Notes: generated from the sequence alone by a model not told the origin. DNA of 64,000 bases from Sphingosinicellaceae bacterium (GCA_019285715.1 CP079108.1:2061001-2125000), one strand, 5' to 3'; shown: positions 46,201 to 54,343, counted from the stretch's first letter. Numbers and translations are program-made.

Positions 46201-46356
46201 CAGGTCCGTACGGTGACCCCGGCGACGCTGGGCAGGTTATCTATCGGCGCCGAACTGTTTGGCAAGACTATGGATTTTCGTGTGGAGTACATGCCTGAGG
46301 TCGGAAACCACTACCTGACGCACGCCGGCATGATGCGTTTGTCCTTTTGGTTTTGA
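40243..46356 (+). CDS. Giant glycine-rich autotransporter (type Va)
   Basis: This 2037-residue outer-membrane protein has a signal peptide (ending AAASAQ) and a very Gly-rich passenger. It carries about fifteen copies of AQS(I/V)GGGGGxGG at roughly 60-80-residue spacing between residues 460 and 1400; each copy is followed by a variable strand region (e.g. VAIGGNGGLGGDG, TNSGxIxTxG). A left-handed beta-helix-like linker of NNxGxI repeats comes next. The C-terminal autotransporter barrel (about 1760-2037) ends LSFWF, the Phe-terminal outer-membrane signature. It probably forms a surface adhesin or aggregation factor; the ligand is not known. Confidence 0.93.
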   Translation: MKQRRGSQRGYMLALGGWALAQLSVPAAASAQCIGTANPAPPPTLTSHYANQSFGAGVPYDLVNGGTMGCGGVDNEDGLDVDGGPGFAGQPGGAIANTASDVTISGASVSSEGLQTFGLRVLTAGGKGGGGGQSGEAIGADVHGGAGGAGGASGRVDVTFSGMIVPDAANVSPDYGMDIEARGGDGGGGGTTDGSWGFDKTGGGGGTGGAGGTIVVAGNGNLTAFGQGVLVLGNGGKGADGGGVDTSDKLSSIFGGGGGGGGAGGNVTASWNSGALKAGYGGLFASADGGTGGTGGYVGSANDNQGGNGGAGGNGGSTAVLLGGGSITISAAQGATGGGIVASALGGAGGVGGSDGYATGATAGSGGNGGAGGTATATVLGVVDVSGMVAVVGPTPPAPVAAVFVNANGGAGGAGGNANALTGSSGGGGYAGAGGSASLTVGSATQAGRITTHGVSTNAALVQSVGGGGGSGGQASFNTQGGAGAAGGNGGVVSANIVNGILVAHGASSSALIVQSIGGGGGVGGDATDIALGYSVAIGGNGGLGGDGNAVTLNLGAHSIYGSLDVLGDGGVLAQSIGGAGGAGGSATSTGTGFVMTIGGDAGSGGIAHDVVVNSAALVGTYGDHAAGIEAQSIGGGGGKGGSATSFSLTLAVPAVAIAVGGRGGSGGVAGNATIINSGEVTTFGPDAYGLKAQSIGGGGGSGGAAVARAISISPDKRIPAVSISVAMGGSGGSGNLGGTASITNSGIVSTAGDGSHAMMAQSIGGGGGTGGDSTAASYSGGNSGAVKISVAVAVGGTGGDGGIGGQAKATNSNLLLTLGTDAYGLVAQSVGGGGGIGGGGDATATAGKAKAGFSLAIAVGGGGGKGGNGGAATADSSGGIATGGDGADAIFAQSVGGGGGAGGGGVGTANGPTLSISVGVGGSGGAGGDGGLVTATNSGGIVTRGADAVGLFAQSVGGGGGKGGKGGATSGGINPTNQANALFNTLAGGFNLGGNVTQPVDGIFKIAGIGNEILKSAAELEAIAKQLAGGPFNVGAADNLDVGVSVGGKGGAAGTGGAVQVTNTGQISTFGAQSDGVFAQSVGGGGGKGGAASSTDKSADDGRNQAAIGVGGSGGAGGDGGVVNVSNASGSLVKTAGVLGFGIVAQSVGGGGGSAGLAGTVAGSLKSLSVSVGGSGGAQGSGGAVTIEDAGVISTGGKHGIGIFAQSIGGGGGLVRTMTTDMTFDPALIARNPQGRAGDVHGLTLSFGGSGNPLGNAGAVVVDVAGSITTTGRTAHGVVAQSIGGGGGAEFGGQLLDNDAAANTGNGNGGTVGISLTAGASISTTGDGAYGILAQSIGGGGGLAGDLANVGNGRDGVDDSGIIVAGTGSGANVTVHLTGSRLSTTGSFAPAVFAQSVSGGGGLLGFQDAVWFGTAGGSGAPGGTVTVKLVGTTITATGVRSPGIMVQNAGSTSGTSVIDIDAASAVTGGLSNVAGPLQPIMGGAIFVAGGTTNLINNAGLIAGIDGTAAAIAVNSIGGPTTLNNTGSIIGSFLNGAGAGIVNNQAGGVFDARDLISLGVGGRFNNLGTLEVGGAGRSATTVLTGDFVQGAGGRLVIAADLAGGKSDLLAISGRADIAGTIIVQPTNFGNRTVTVLTAAQGLTLAPDMVAAPRLALYDLPVTVVGNSLQITPKAFFSEGAAGLGRNRQVVADNLQALFDGGASFGAGFGAMGKVSDAAGYARALTSLSAAPLGAIAAFRFATSQSFVGNMASGCAASHAVAEDCAWARALGSTTAQDSTADAAGYAVRSYSLQAGRQFRVGDDWSIGGSLAYEHSRFNGDGSDFRIDGDSALVGAHARYRAGPWQLSGALDAGYGWYSSTRTIAVATTSATAIASPRAWHVGVHGNAAYEQPVGACAFVKPFADVHLVYERSGSYSESGPSPFNLAVLSRGQVAPGGAVGIEAGGRVTISDDKVLRPFASAAVAFLGNDWAAAARYASLPDSAPTFQVRTVTPATLGRLSIGAELFGKTMDFRVEYMPEVGNHYLTHAGMMRLSFWF

Positions 46357-46456
46357 TCGAAGCATTCGAGATTGCGCGCCTGGCCTACGGCGTGTGGCAA
46401 CTGCCTGAGCAGCATAGCCTGTTACCGACGTTCACGCGTTCAACCGGGGGTCATCA

Positions 46457-46927
46457 ATGCGAAGCCTGAAGCTCCTGCTGGTACTGGCTTTTGTCGATGC
46501 GTCGCCGGCTTTGGCTGATACGTTGCATCTTGTCTGCCGGGGCAGCGGCGTCGCCAGCGACAGCGACTATGTCCGTACCGAAACGCGCAACCACAACGGC
46601 AGGACCAGAGACTCCCGCACCTTAGTCGACACGTCGAAGAGCTTCAGCGGCGAATTGAAGATCGAGATTACCGAAGGCGCCGGGCGCGCCTTCCTGCCGC
46701 GCGTGTTCCTGCCGGCCCTAAGCCATGGCAAGGATGGCTGGTTCGACCTCAAGAACTTAAACGAGAGCGACAATCTCATTACCGCCAAGATCGCCGTCGG
46801 CATCATGTCCAAACCCGATCTGCGGATCGACAGGCTGACCGGATCGATTACCGTCAACGGCAGCATGGGGAACTTTGCCGGCCATTGCCGAAAATATGAT
46901 CCGACTTCGTCGAAGCGCGCTTTTTAA
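46457..46927 (+). CDS. Secreted protein of unknown function
   Basis: This 156-residue protein has a signal peptide (SLKLLLVLAFVDASPALA). The mature part has two cysteines (HLVCRGSG, GHCRKYD) that could bridge and a beta-rich middle (FSGELKIEITEGAGRAFLP, LTGSITVNGSMG). I recognise no family. It sits between the autotransporter and dacB, and its TAA is directly followed by the dacB GTG, so it belongs to that transcription unit. Confidence 0.75.
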   Translation: MRSLKLLLVLAFVDASPALADTLHLVCRGSGVASDSDYVRTETRNHNGRTRDSRTLVDTSKSFSGELKIEITEGAGRAFLPRVFLPALSHGKDGWFDLKNLNESDNLITAKIAVGIMSKPDLRIDRLTGSITVNGSMGNFAGHCRKYDPTSSKRAF

Positions 46928-48400
46928 GTGGCGCGACCCCGTGTTCCAGCTTGGCGGATGCATCTGGCCGCCCTCATTGTTGCGTTTGCGCTACCGGCTG
47001 CGCCGGCCGCAGGGTTGCCGTTGCAGACGGACATCGAGGCAATGCTGGCCAAAGGGCCGGCGGGTACACGCTATGGGCTCGTCGTCTCCACGTTGGATGG
47101 CACGGAACTGCTGGCGATCGCTCCCGACGAGCGCTTCATCCCCGCCTCCAACACCAAGATGTTCACGACCGCCACCGCCTATGCCGACCTGGTTGCCCTG
47201 CAGCAGGCAGCGATGGGAACCGGGGTGCGGCTGGCCCTGGAGCACAATCCGCCCGATGTCGTCCTCTACGGCCGCGGTGACGCATCGCTGTCCAGCCGGC
47301 CGGGGTGCACCACCAACTGCCTGCAGACGCTCGCCGATGCGGTCGCTGCAAAAACGCGACAGGTCGGCGACGTCATCGGGGACGATAGCTGGTTCCCAAC
47401 CGAGCCCTGGGGCCAGGGGATGAGCTGGAACAATATCCAGTCCCGCTACGGCACCGGGATTTCTGCCCTGACGCTCGACGACAATGAAATGGCGATGATG
47501 GTCACACCCGGCTCATTCGGTGCGACGCCCGGGATCGCGGCGTCTGCCTATTACAGGATCGACAACCGCATCGTCACGGTGGCAGGCGCGTCGAACACCA
47601 TCACAGCGGAACGCGCGCCCAACAACAACCTTGTCAGACTTGCCGGCACCATCGGGGCTCAGTCCAAGGCTGTCACCTTGTATTTCAGCATCGATGACCC
47701 GGCTTATTATGCCGCCTGGCGGATGCGCGATCTGCTGCGCGATCGCGGCGTCCGTGTGACCGGCGATGTCGGCACAGGGCATCGGCTACTGGGCCCATCC
47801 GATGATCCCGCCGTTCGCAGCGGGGCACCGCCGGCGCGACCACCGCTGCCAGACATGCTGATGGAGCTGCCGGCTCCGTCGCTGGCGGCCGACATGTCGG
47901 TCACAAACAAGCAGAGCCAAAACCTCCATGCCGAATTACTGCTGCGCCGCATCGCACGGCAAGCGGGTAGTGGCTCGGTCGCCGACGGCCGGGCGGCGGT
48001 GCGGAAAATGATGGCGCAAGCTGGCATCGCTGCCGAGAGCTACACCCTTGCCGACGGTTCCGGCATGTCGTCTTACAACCGTATCACGCCGCGCACGGCT
48101 GCCAGCCTGCTTGTATGGATCGCCCGGCAGCCCTGGGGTGAGGCTTGGCGTAAGACGCTGCCAATCGCCGGCGAGGATGGGACGCTGCGCGGCCGCTTCA
48201 AGGGCACCATCCTGAACAGCAAGCTGTTCGCCAAGACCGGTTCGCTGAACGCGGCGCGGGCGTTGTCAGGCTATCTCACTAGCAAAAGCGGGCGCATTCT
48301 GATCTTTTCAGCGCTCGCCAACGACATGCCCGACGGCACCGATGGCCAAGCCAGCGCCGCCGTCGACGAGGCGCTCGTCGCCGTCGCGGAGGCGTTTTAA
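46928..48400 (+). CDS. dacB: D-alanyl-D-alanine carboxypeptidase/endopeptidase, PBP4 (S13) family
   Basis: This protein of up to 490 residues trims or cuts peptidoglycan cross-links in the periplasm. Motifs: SxxK with S74 (IPASNTKMF), SxN in NKQSQNLHAELLL, KTG in LFAKTGSLNAARALSG, plus ADGSGMSSYNRITP and the inserted domain typical of S13. GTG 46928 abuts the previous stop. ATG 46958 (MHLAALIVAFALPAAP) would give a cleaner signal peptide and is the likelier start. It lies inside the cell-wall/autotransporter block. Confidence 0.93.
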   Translation: MARPRVPAWRMHLAALIVAFALPAAPAAGLPLQTDIEAMLAKGPAGTRYGLVVSTLDGTELLAIAPDERFIPASNTKMFTTATAYADLVALQQAAMGTGVRLALEHNPPDVVLYGRGDASLSSRPGCTTNCLQTLADAVAAKTRQVGDVIGDDSWFPTEPWGQGMSWNNIQSRYGTGISALTLDDNEMAMMVTPGSFGATPGIAASAYYRIDNRIVTVAGASNTITAERAPNNNLVRLAGTIGAQSKAVTLYFSIDDPAYYAAWRMRDLLRDRGVRVTGDVGTGHRLLGPSDDPAVRSGAPPARPPLPDMLMELPAPSLAADMSVTNKQSQNLHAELLLRRIARQAGSGSVADGRAAVRKMMAQAGIAAESYTLADGSGMSSYNRITPRTAASLLVWIARQPWGEAWRKTLPIAGEDGTLRGRFKGTILNSKLFAKTGSLNAARALSGYLTSKSGRILIFSALANDMPDGTDGQASAAVDEALVAVAEAF

Positions 48401-48551
48401 GCCCGACGCTGTCGGTCGCGTTGAAGCCGTCAATTCTTGCGTTCATGATTTCCCATGGGAACCATAGCCATCCGATCGCTTGTCCTGCCTCCTTGCATAA
48501 GAGCGGCTGGTTGCTACCACAGATGACAATAAACCATCGAGAGGATCGCCT

Positions 48552-49763
48552 GTGAGAGCCTTCGCCGTTGTGGTTTGTGCACTGCTTGCATTCTCGGCAC
48601 CCGCGCTGGCCCAGCCCGATCCGAAGGAGCAGGTCGAGGCGGCGCTTGCGCACTGGCTCGCCGAGCGCGGTCCGATCGAGAAAGCGACCGGGATATCCGC
48701 TTACGTCAGCTTCGGGGACGACGGACCGGTGGTCCAAGCGTTCGCGGGGAAGGTGGGCCGCGATCCGGGTGATGCGCCGATCACCGATACCACGCTGTTC
48801 CAGATGGGCAGCACGACCAAGTCGTTCACCGCGGCGGTGATACTGAAGCTCGAGGCCGCAGGCAGGCTGTCGCTCGACGATACGGTGGGCAAGTGGCTCC
48901 CCGAATACCCGGCGTGGAAGAACGCCACGATCCGCAGCCTGCTCAACATGACCAGCGGCATCCCGAACTATTCGGAGACGCAGGCGATGTCGCGGATCTG
49001 GATCGAACAGCCCAACCGCACGCTGAGCGCCGAGGACCTCGTCGGGCTAGCTTATCCTGCCCCGACCAACAATCTTCCGGCACCGGTCGGCTACGGCTAC
49101 TCGAACACCGGCTATGTCCTGGCGAGCATGATCGCCACACGCGCGGCCAAGACGCCGTTTCGCGATCTCGTACACAAGCTGGTGATCGAGCGGCATGGGC
49201 TGGGGGCGACGTATTACGAGGAGGGGCCTTATCCGACCTCGGTGATGGCCCGGCTCGCGCACGGCTACTTCGCCAACCCGGCTTGCACCGACTTCCAGCC
49301 CGGTTGCAAGGTCAGCTGGAACCAGCGGCTGGTCAGCCGCGACGTGCGCACGCTGAACCTCAGCTGGGCGCAGGCCGCGGGCGGCGCGATCGCCACCGCC
49401 AGCAACGTCGACCGCTGGACCCGCGCGGTCTTCCAAGGGAAGGTGGTGCCGCCCAAGCAGCAGAAGGAATGGATGGAGCTGGTCTCGACGAAGACCGGCA
49501 AGCCGATCGGCCACGTCACGCCCGCCGATCCGGGCGGCTTCGCGCTCGGGCTCGGCCAAGCGCTGCACGGCTCTCCGCCCGCGCATTGGTTCTACGAAGG
49601 TATGACGCTTGGCTACCGTACGCTCTACGTGTGGTATGCCGAGGAGAACATCCTGATCACCGTCCAGACGAACTCGCAGCCGCCCGAAGGCGAGGACCGC
49701 ATCGGCGCGGTGGTCGAGACGATCCATGACATCGTTTCGAAGGCGCGGCCTGTGGCGAAGTGA
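48552..49763 (+). CDS. Serine hydrolase, beta-lactamase class C fold
   Basis: This 403-residue protein has a signal peptide ending PALAQ. Motifs: S87-T-T-K90 (QMGSTTKSFTAAVIL), YSN (GYGYSNTGYVLASMI) and LLNMTSGIPNYSETQ. The third motif is replaced by a Trp/Tyr-rich stretch (HWFYEGMTLGYRTLYVWYAEE), so it may be an esterase or peptidase rather than a beta-lactamase. It is the third such enzyme within 12 kb. Its closest relatives in this window are not tandem copies; the sequences differ widely. Confidence 0.9.
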   Translation: MRAFAVVVCALLAFSAPALAQPDPKEQVEAALAHWLAERGPIEKATGISAYVSFGDDGPVVQAFAGKVGRDPGDAPITDTTLFQMGSTTKSFTAAVILKLEAAGRLSLDDTVGKWLPEYPAWKNATIRSLLNMTSGIPNYSETQAMSRIWIEQPNRTLSAEDLVGLAYPAPTNNLPAPVGYGYSNTGYVLASMIATRAAKTPFRDLVHKLVIERHGLGATYYEEGPYPTSVMARLAHGYFANPACTDFQPGCKVSWNQRLVSRDVRTLNLSWAQAAGGAIATASNVDRWTRAVFQGKVVPPKQQKEWMELVSTKTGKPIGHVTPADPGGFALGLGQALHGSPPAHWFYEGMTLGYRTLYVWYAEENILITVQTNSQPPEGEDRIGAVVETIHDIVSKARPVAK

Positions 49764-49920
49764 TCGCATGGGTCCTTGGATAAACGCCTTCACGCCACCT
49801 TCACACGATCCTATTAGCAACACGCAGGCGTTGGTGGTGGACCCCCCGACGGCGGGGCGGTGCGTCTACAACTGTGCTCGACCTCAGGCTGCGACCAGGC
49901 CCACGTCCGCGGTGCGCCGT

Positions 49921-50200
49921 GTCATCCCCAGACCAGGCCGAGATCGAGCGCTGGCACCAGACCCTCAAGAACCGCACCTTGCGAAAACTACGTCCTTCCA
50001 GGCGACTTCGAAGGGCAGATCGACGTGTTCGTCGCGCACTACAACCACCACCGGTACCAAGAGAGCATCGACAACGTGACGCCAGCAGACCCTACTTCGG
50101 CCGCCGCCCCGCCATCACTGCCGAACGCGCCCGCATCAAGCCAAACACCATAGGTCGTCGGCGCTTGCTTCACCGCAAGCTTGCTGCCCAAAGCGCAGCC
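49921..50200 (+). pseudogene. IS3-family transposase (OrfB) C-terminal relic
   Basis: Pieces of a DDE integrase-type C-terminus appear in alternating frames: AEIERWHQTLKNRTL, then ENYVLPGDFEGQIDVFVAHY and NHHRYQESIDNVTPADP in a second frame, then YFGRRPAITAERARIK and RRRLLHRKLAA back in the first. Breaks fall near 49981-49986 and 50090-50093. The glutamate of the DDE triad lies in the first piece. Only the last third or so survives. Confidence 0.82.
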
Positions 50201-50409
50201 CTAGACGAGACCAGTACTACGCAAATCTCAGCTCGCAATTGTCCGAAATATTCTGACGACGCACACCGACTAGGGTTCGATCGGGGCTCGGCTGGCAGGC
50301 CCCCGAACCGCTTCTCCTGTTACTGTCATTGTTGACATGTTGCCTTGCCCGGGTCCAACCGCATGCACAGGCGGTGGCGCAAGACCACCCGTCGAGGGAG
50401 CAGTCGGCG

Positions 50410-51522
50410 ATGGTTTTGACCAGGGGCGATGACTATCCGATCCACCAGACCGCGGACCCGATCGCCTATGCCGGCACTGACCGGAATTTCTACGATCGTT
50501 ATTATTTCAACGGCTACGCGCCTGCCGTCGGCGTCGACGGCTTTTTTGCCGTCGCGTTCGGAGTTTACCCGCATATCAATGTGATGGATGCGAGCTTTTG
50601 CTGGTTGAAGAATGGCCGACAGGTCAATCTTCACACCAGTCGCGGGCTTGGTATGGAGCGAATGGACACCCAGGTTGGCCCGATCGTGATCGAGGTCGTC
50701 GAGCCGCTTAAGACGCTCAAGATCAGCGTCGACTCCCCCGAAGATAAACTGCGTGCCGAACTCGTTTTCACCGGCCGGGCCTTCCCGCTGGAGGAGCCCC
50801 GATTCACGCGGCGCAACGGGCCGCGCGTGCTGATGGACGTGACGCGGTTAACGCAAAATGGCCGCTACGAGGGCTGGGTTGAGGTCGATGGTGAGCATAC
50901 CGACGTGACCGGCTGGCTTGGCACGCGCGACCGGTCTTGGGGCGTTCGCCCGATCGGTGCCCCGGATGCGCAACCCCCGAGCCCGGCGATCAACCCACAG
51001 TTTTTCTGGCTGTGGAGCCCGTGTGCGATGGAGGGTGGCGACCTGTATTTCCACACCAACGATGATGACCATGGTCGCTTCTGGAACCGCCGGGCTGCCT
51101 GGCGCCCGGAAGGCGGCGGCATCGCCGACGAACATCATTACGATGACGCTGCATTTACGGTCGAGTGGCAGCCCGGCACACGCTATGCCAAAACCGCAGC
51201 ACTGACACTGACCGACGAGCACGGCGATACGACGGTGGAGTTCGATATCGGGCACAGATTTATGATGATCGGGCTGGGGTACGGTCATCCGCGTTGGGGG
51301 CACGGCGTCAGTCACGGCGAACAATTGAGCGTCGAGCGCGAGGACTTTGCCGTCAACGAACTCAATCCGATGTTGCCACACCATCTGCATATTCAAGCCT
51401 CGGTCGGCGTGACGATGACCGCTCCCGACGGCACGGTGCGCCGCGGCAAGGGGGTGCTCGAACAGCTTGCGATCGGTGCCCATGCACCGTCGGGCTTCAC
51501 CGGTCTGCTTGATCCGGCATGA
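50410..51522 (+). CDS. DUF7064/DUF7065-like (CrtC/AttH-like fold) protein
   Basis: This 370-residue protein without signal peptide has repeated beta-rich segments: NFYDRYYFNGYAPAVG, AFGVYPHINVMDASFCWL, YEGWVEVDGEHTDVTGWLGTRDRSWGVRPIG, FFWLWSPCAMEGGDLYFHTN. The RDRSWGxR and WxP patterns are those I associate with tandem DUF7064/7065 proteins, distantly like carotenoid hydratase (CrtC) or AttH lipocalin-like folds. These often sit near P450 and lipid or steroid catabolic genes. ATG 50410 is chosen; TGA overlaps the next ATG. Confidence 0.72.
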   Translation: MVLTRGDDYPIHQTADPIAYAGTDRNFYDRYYFNGYAPAVGVDGFFAVAFGVYPHINVMDASFCWLKNGRQVNLHTSRGLGMERMDTQVGPIVIEVVEPLKTLKISVDSPEDKLRAELVFTGRAFPLEEPRFTRRNGPRVLMDVTRLTQNGRYEGWVEVDGEHTDVTGWLGTRDRSWGVRPIGAPDAQPPSPAINPQFFWLWSPCAMEGGDLYFHTNDDDHGRFWNRRAAWRPEGGGIADEHHYDDAAFTVEWQPGTRYAKTAALTLTDEHGDTTVEFDIGHRFMMIGLGYGHPRWGHGVSHGEQLSVEREDFAVNELNPMLPHHLHIQASVGVTMTAPDGTVRRGKGVLEQLAIGAHAPSGFTGLLDPA

Positions 51523-52532
51523 CTGGGACACCGCTCGAGGCGGAGCAGGTCTCGGCCTATCTGTCGCGCATCTGGGGAGTGCCCGTAGCGGTCGCTGCGC
51601 TCGCCCGCATTCCGGGCGGCGCGAGCCGTGAAACCTATCGCTTCGATGCGACTGCCGACGGAGCCTTTCACCGGCTGATCCTGCGGCGCGACCCTGGCGG
51701 CGGCCTGATCGATACCGAGACCGAGACGGAGTTCTGCGCATACCAGAGTGCCTGGGGGGTCGTGCCGGTCCCTCGCGCGGTGGCACTTGAGCGTGACGGC
51801 GCTGAACTCGAACGACCGTTCTTCATCATGGAGCGGATCGAGGGCGGGGAAGTCGCGTCCCCTTTTGCGCAAGCACCGTTCGGGGAGCATGGCGAGGCCT
51901 TGGGTGGCGTGTTTTTCGCCGCGTTGGGAGGGCTTGCAGCGTTTGATCCCACCGGCACGCCGATCGCGGCGCACCTGCCGGCGCCCGCACCCGAAGCGGC
52001 GTGGCAAGTAGCGCTCGATTATTGGGAAAATGTGCTCGACGAAGACGAGCAGCGCCCGATGCCCGTCGTGCGCGCCGCAATCCGGCGACTGCGCGCTTGC
52101 CCACCGCCACCGGCCCAGAAAATTGCGATTGTCCACGGCGACTATCGCTCGGGTAATGTCATGCATGACGGGCACGGTGGCATGCTCGCGATATTCGACT
52201 GGGAAATGGCGCACCTCGGCGATCCGCTCGAGGATCTTGGCTGGGCACTCAATCCAATCTGGGATCACTTCGAAGCCGGCAAGGTTTGCGGCATGACCGA
52301 CCGCGCAAACGCGCTCACGTCGTGGGAACGTACCAGCGGACTGACCGTCGATCCGCAAGCGATGCGCTGGTGGTCGCTGTTCAATTCAGTGAAGGGGCGC
52401 GCCATCTGGACTTCGGCGTTCAAGGCATTCGTCGAAGGCGGTCACACCGATCCGGTGCTTGGCGTGTCGGGCTGGTACACTGCGGTGCGCCAGGACGCGA
52501 TCATCGCGGCACAGCTGGAGCCGTTCTCATGA
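51519..52532 (+). CDS. Phosphotransferase family (APH-like) protein
   Basis: This 337-residue kinase-like protein has the catalytic loop VHGDYRSGNVMHD, IFDWEMAHLGDPLEDLGWAL and the N-lobe GGASRETYRFDAT. These match the phosphotransferase group often found with acyl-CoA dehydrogenases and lipid catabolism rather than drug resistance. ATGA overlaps on both sides (51519-51522, 52529-52532) show tight coupling with its neighbours. The substrate is unknown. Confidence 0.88.
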   Translation: MTGTPLEAEQVSAYLSRIWGVPVAVAALARIPGGASRETYRFDATADGAFHRLILRRDPGGGLIDTETETEFCAYQSAWGVVPVPRAVALERDGAELERPFFIMERIEGGEVASPFAQAPFGEHGEALGGVFFAALGGLAAFDPTGTPIAAHLPAPAPEAAWQVALDYWENVLDEDEQRPMPVVRAAIRRLRACPPPPAQKIAIVHGDYRSGNVMHDGHGGMLAIFDWEMAHLGDPLEDLGWALNPIWDHFEAGKVCGMTDRANALTSWERTSGLTVDPQAMRWWSLFNSVKGRAIWTSAFKAFVEGGHTDPVLGVSGWYTAVRQDAIIAAQLEPFS

Positions 52533-52915
52533 GCGATTTGAAAGCCATTCTGACCGGGGCAGGACTTGTCGGCATGGGCGCAGGTGAAGCGGCTGCCGAG
52601 CATGATGCCTTTGCCGGTTCGACGCTGCTGGTCGCCGGATTGCTAGCGATACTTGGCGCCCAGGAGGCAGAGAAAGCAGCGGCTTGGCGCGTTGCCGATA
52701 TCCGCGCGATGCAGGAACTGCTTGGTGACAGCGCGCCTGAGGTCGGCACCGGGTTGATGATCGGAGAACTCGACGCGGCGTGGGCAACGCTTTCCGCAGC
52801 GCTGATCCTGCACCATGCTCGCATTGAGACCGATGGCGATCGCGTCTCAGACGCCAATATCCTGAGCTTCTACCGCGACAGCTGCGCGCGACGGGAGTTA
52901 GTCTGGCCCATCTAG
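52529..52915 (+). CDS. Unknown protein of the phosphotransferase operon
   Basis: This 128-residue soluble, Ala-rich, mostly helical protein has EHDAFAGSTLLVAGLLAILGAQEAEKAAAW, RADIRAMQELLGDS-like helices and FYRDSCARRELVWPI at the end. It resembles the small DUF6285-type companions of phosphotransferase genes, by position and size; the family is not certain. ATG 52529 overlaps the upstream TGA. Confidence 0.75.
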   Translation: MSDLKAILTGAGLVGMGAGEAAAEHDAFAGSTLLVAGLLAILGAQEAEKAAAWRVADIRAMQELLGDSAPEVGTGLMIGELDAAWATLSAALILHHARIETDGDRVSDANILSFYRDSCARRELVWPI

Positions 52916-53026
52916 ACGCGTCGGGAAAGCCGCCGGCACCAATATCCCATATCGCCACGTCCGGCGCCGGCATGGCGCGAGAAGCGATCGGGCGACGGTC
53001 GAAATCGTCAACCTGAGGAAGTCACA

Positions 53027-54343
53027 ATGGCCACCGCCTTCGCCGATCCCGTGATGCCCTTCCCGGGTTTCGATCGCCTGAGCGACGACAATATTCTGGT
53101 CAACCCGGCGGCGACCGCCGACGACAGCGTCCACGAGATCTATACGCGACTGCGTAATGAGGACCCCGTCCACTGGTGCGAACCGACCGGGTATCGCCCG
53201 TTCTGGGCCATCACCCGCCATGCCGACATCACGACTGTCAGCAAGGCCAACAGCCGGTTCATCAACTCGAAGCGCACTTATCTCGCTCCCGCCGACGTCG
53301 AAAAATGGACACTGGACACGGTCGGCGACACGCATCTGCTGCGCACCCTGGTCGATCTCGATGACCCCCAGCACATGAAATTGCGCCGGCTGACCCATGA
53401 CTGGTTCCTGCCGGCCAATCTTCGCAAGCTTGAACCGATGATCACCGCGGTCGCGCGGGACCATGTCGACCGCATGGCAGCGCTGGGTGGTGCCTGCGAT
53501 TTCGTGAACGAGGTTGCGCTGTTTTATCCACTGCGGGTTATCATGCGGATCCTCGGCGTACCTGAGTCTGACGAAGCAGTGATGCTGCGGATGACGCAGG
53601 AAATGTTTGGAGCGCAGGACCCCGACGTGGTGGCGCGTTCGAAACTGCTGACCCAGGGTGCCGGCGGCATCGTGAATACCCAGGTCGACCTGTTCCAGCT
53701 GGTGCAGGAGTATTTCGCCTATTTCGGCGCCATCACCGCCGATCGCCGCGCAAATCCACGCGACGACCTGTCGACGATCATCGCCAACGGCATGATCGAC
53801 GGCGCGCCGATCGGTGAACTTGAGGCGATGAGTTATTACATCATCATCGCTACTGCCGGCCATGATACCACGAGTTCCACCGCTGCCGGCGGCTTTGAAC
53901 AGCTCATTCGCAATCCTGCCGAGACGGCCAAGCTGCAGGCCGACCCGTCGTTGCTGGGCTGCGCCGTCGAGGAGATGATCCGCTGGGTGACGCCGGTGAA
54001 GCATTTCATGCGCACGGCAACCGAGGACACCGAGTTCGGCGGCAAGACCATCCGCGCCGGCGATGGCCTGTGCCTGTTTTACGCATCCGGTAACCGCGAC
54101 GAGCGCGCTTTTGCCGATCCCTTCCAGTTCAAGGCCGACCGCAGCCCCAACCAGCAGGTCGCCTTTGGCAACGGCGTCCACATGTGCCTCGGTCTGCACT
54201 TGGCGCGGCTGGAGCTCCGGCTTCTGTTCGCCGAGCTTTTACCGCGCCTCATATCGGTAACTCTGGCCGGCGAACCCTTAAACTCAATCGCCAATTTCGT
54301 GTCGGGTCGTAAGACGCTGCCGATCCGCTACGAAATGCGCTGA
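53027..54343 (+). CDS. Cytochrome P450
   Basis: This 438-residue soluble monooxygenase has the I-helix AGHDTTSS, the EMIRWVTPVKHFMRT region (ExxR, K-helix), the heme loop FGNGVHMCLG with ligand C387, and RDERAFADPFQFKADR. The N-terminus and PRLISVTLAGEP tail resemble CYP125/CYP142-like and terpene/steroid hydroxylases of actinobacteria and sphingomonads; the exact subfamily is open. GAGGAAG precedes the ATG. Gap to the preceding gene is 111 bp. A ferredoxin and reductase partner are not in the window. Confidence 0.94.
   Translation: MATAFADPVMPFPGFDRLSDDNILVNPAATADDSVHEIYTRLRNEDPVHWCEPTGYRPFWAITRHADITTVSKANSRFINSKRTYLAPADVEKWTLDTVGDTHLLRTLVDLDDPQHMKLRRLTHDWFLPANLRKLEPMITAVARDHVDRMAALGGACDFVNEVALFYPLRVIMRILGVPESDEAVMLRMTQEMFGAQDPDVVARSKLLTQGAGGIVNTQVDLFQLVQEYFAYFGAITADRRANPRDDLSTIIANGMIDGAPIGELEAMSYYIIIATAGHDTTSSTAAGGFEQLIRNPAETAKLQADPSLLGCAVEEMIRWVTPVKHFMRTATEDTEFGGKTIRAGDGLCLFYASGNRDERAFADPFQFKADRSPNQQVAFGNGVHMCLGLHLARLELRLLFAELLPRLISVTLAGEPLNSIANFVSGRKTLPIRYEMR

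Noticed and set aside
37385-49763. Calling the class-C serine hydrolases beta-lactamases
   Set aside because: The SxxK/YxN motifs are shared with esterases and peptidases; third motifs vary and there is no AmpR-type regulator, so the resistance function is unsupported.
50326-50634. Minus-strand frame before the DUF7064-like gene
   Set aside because: Overlaps the coding start of that gene and has no domain or start signal.
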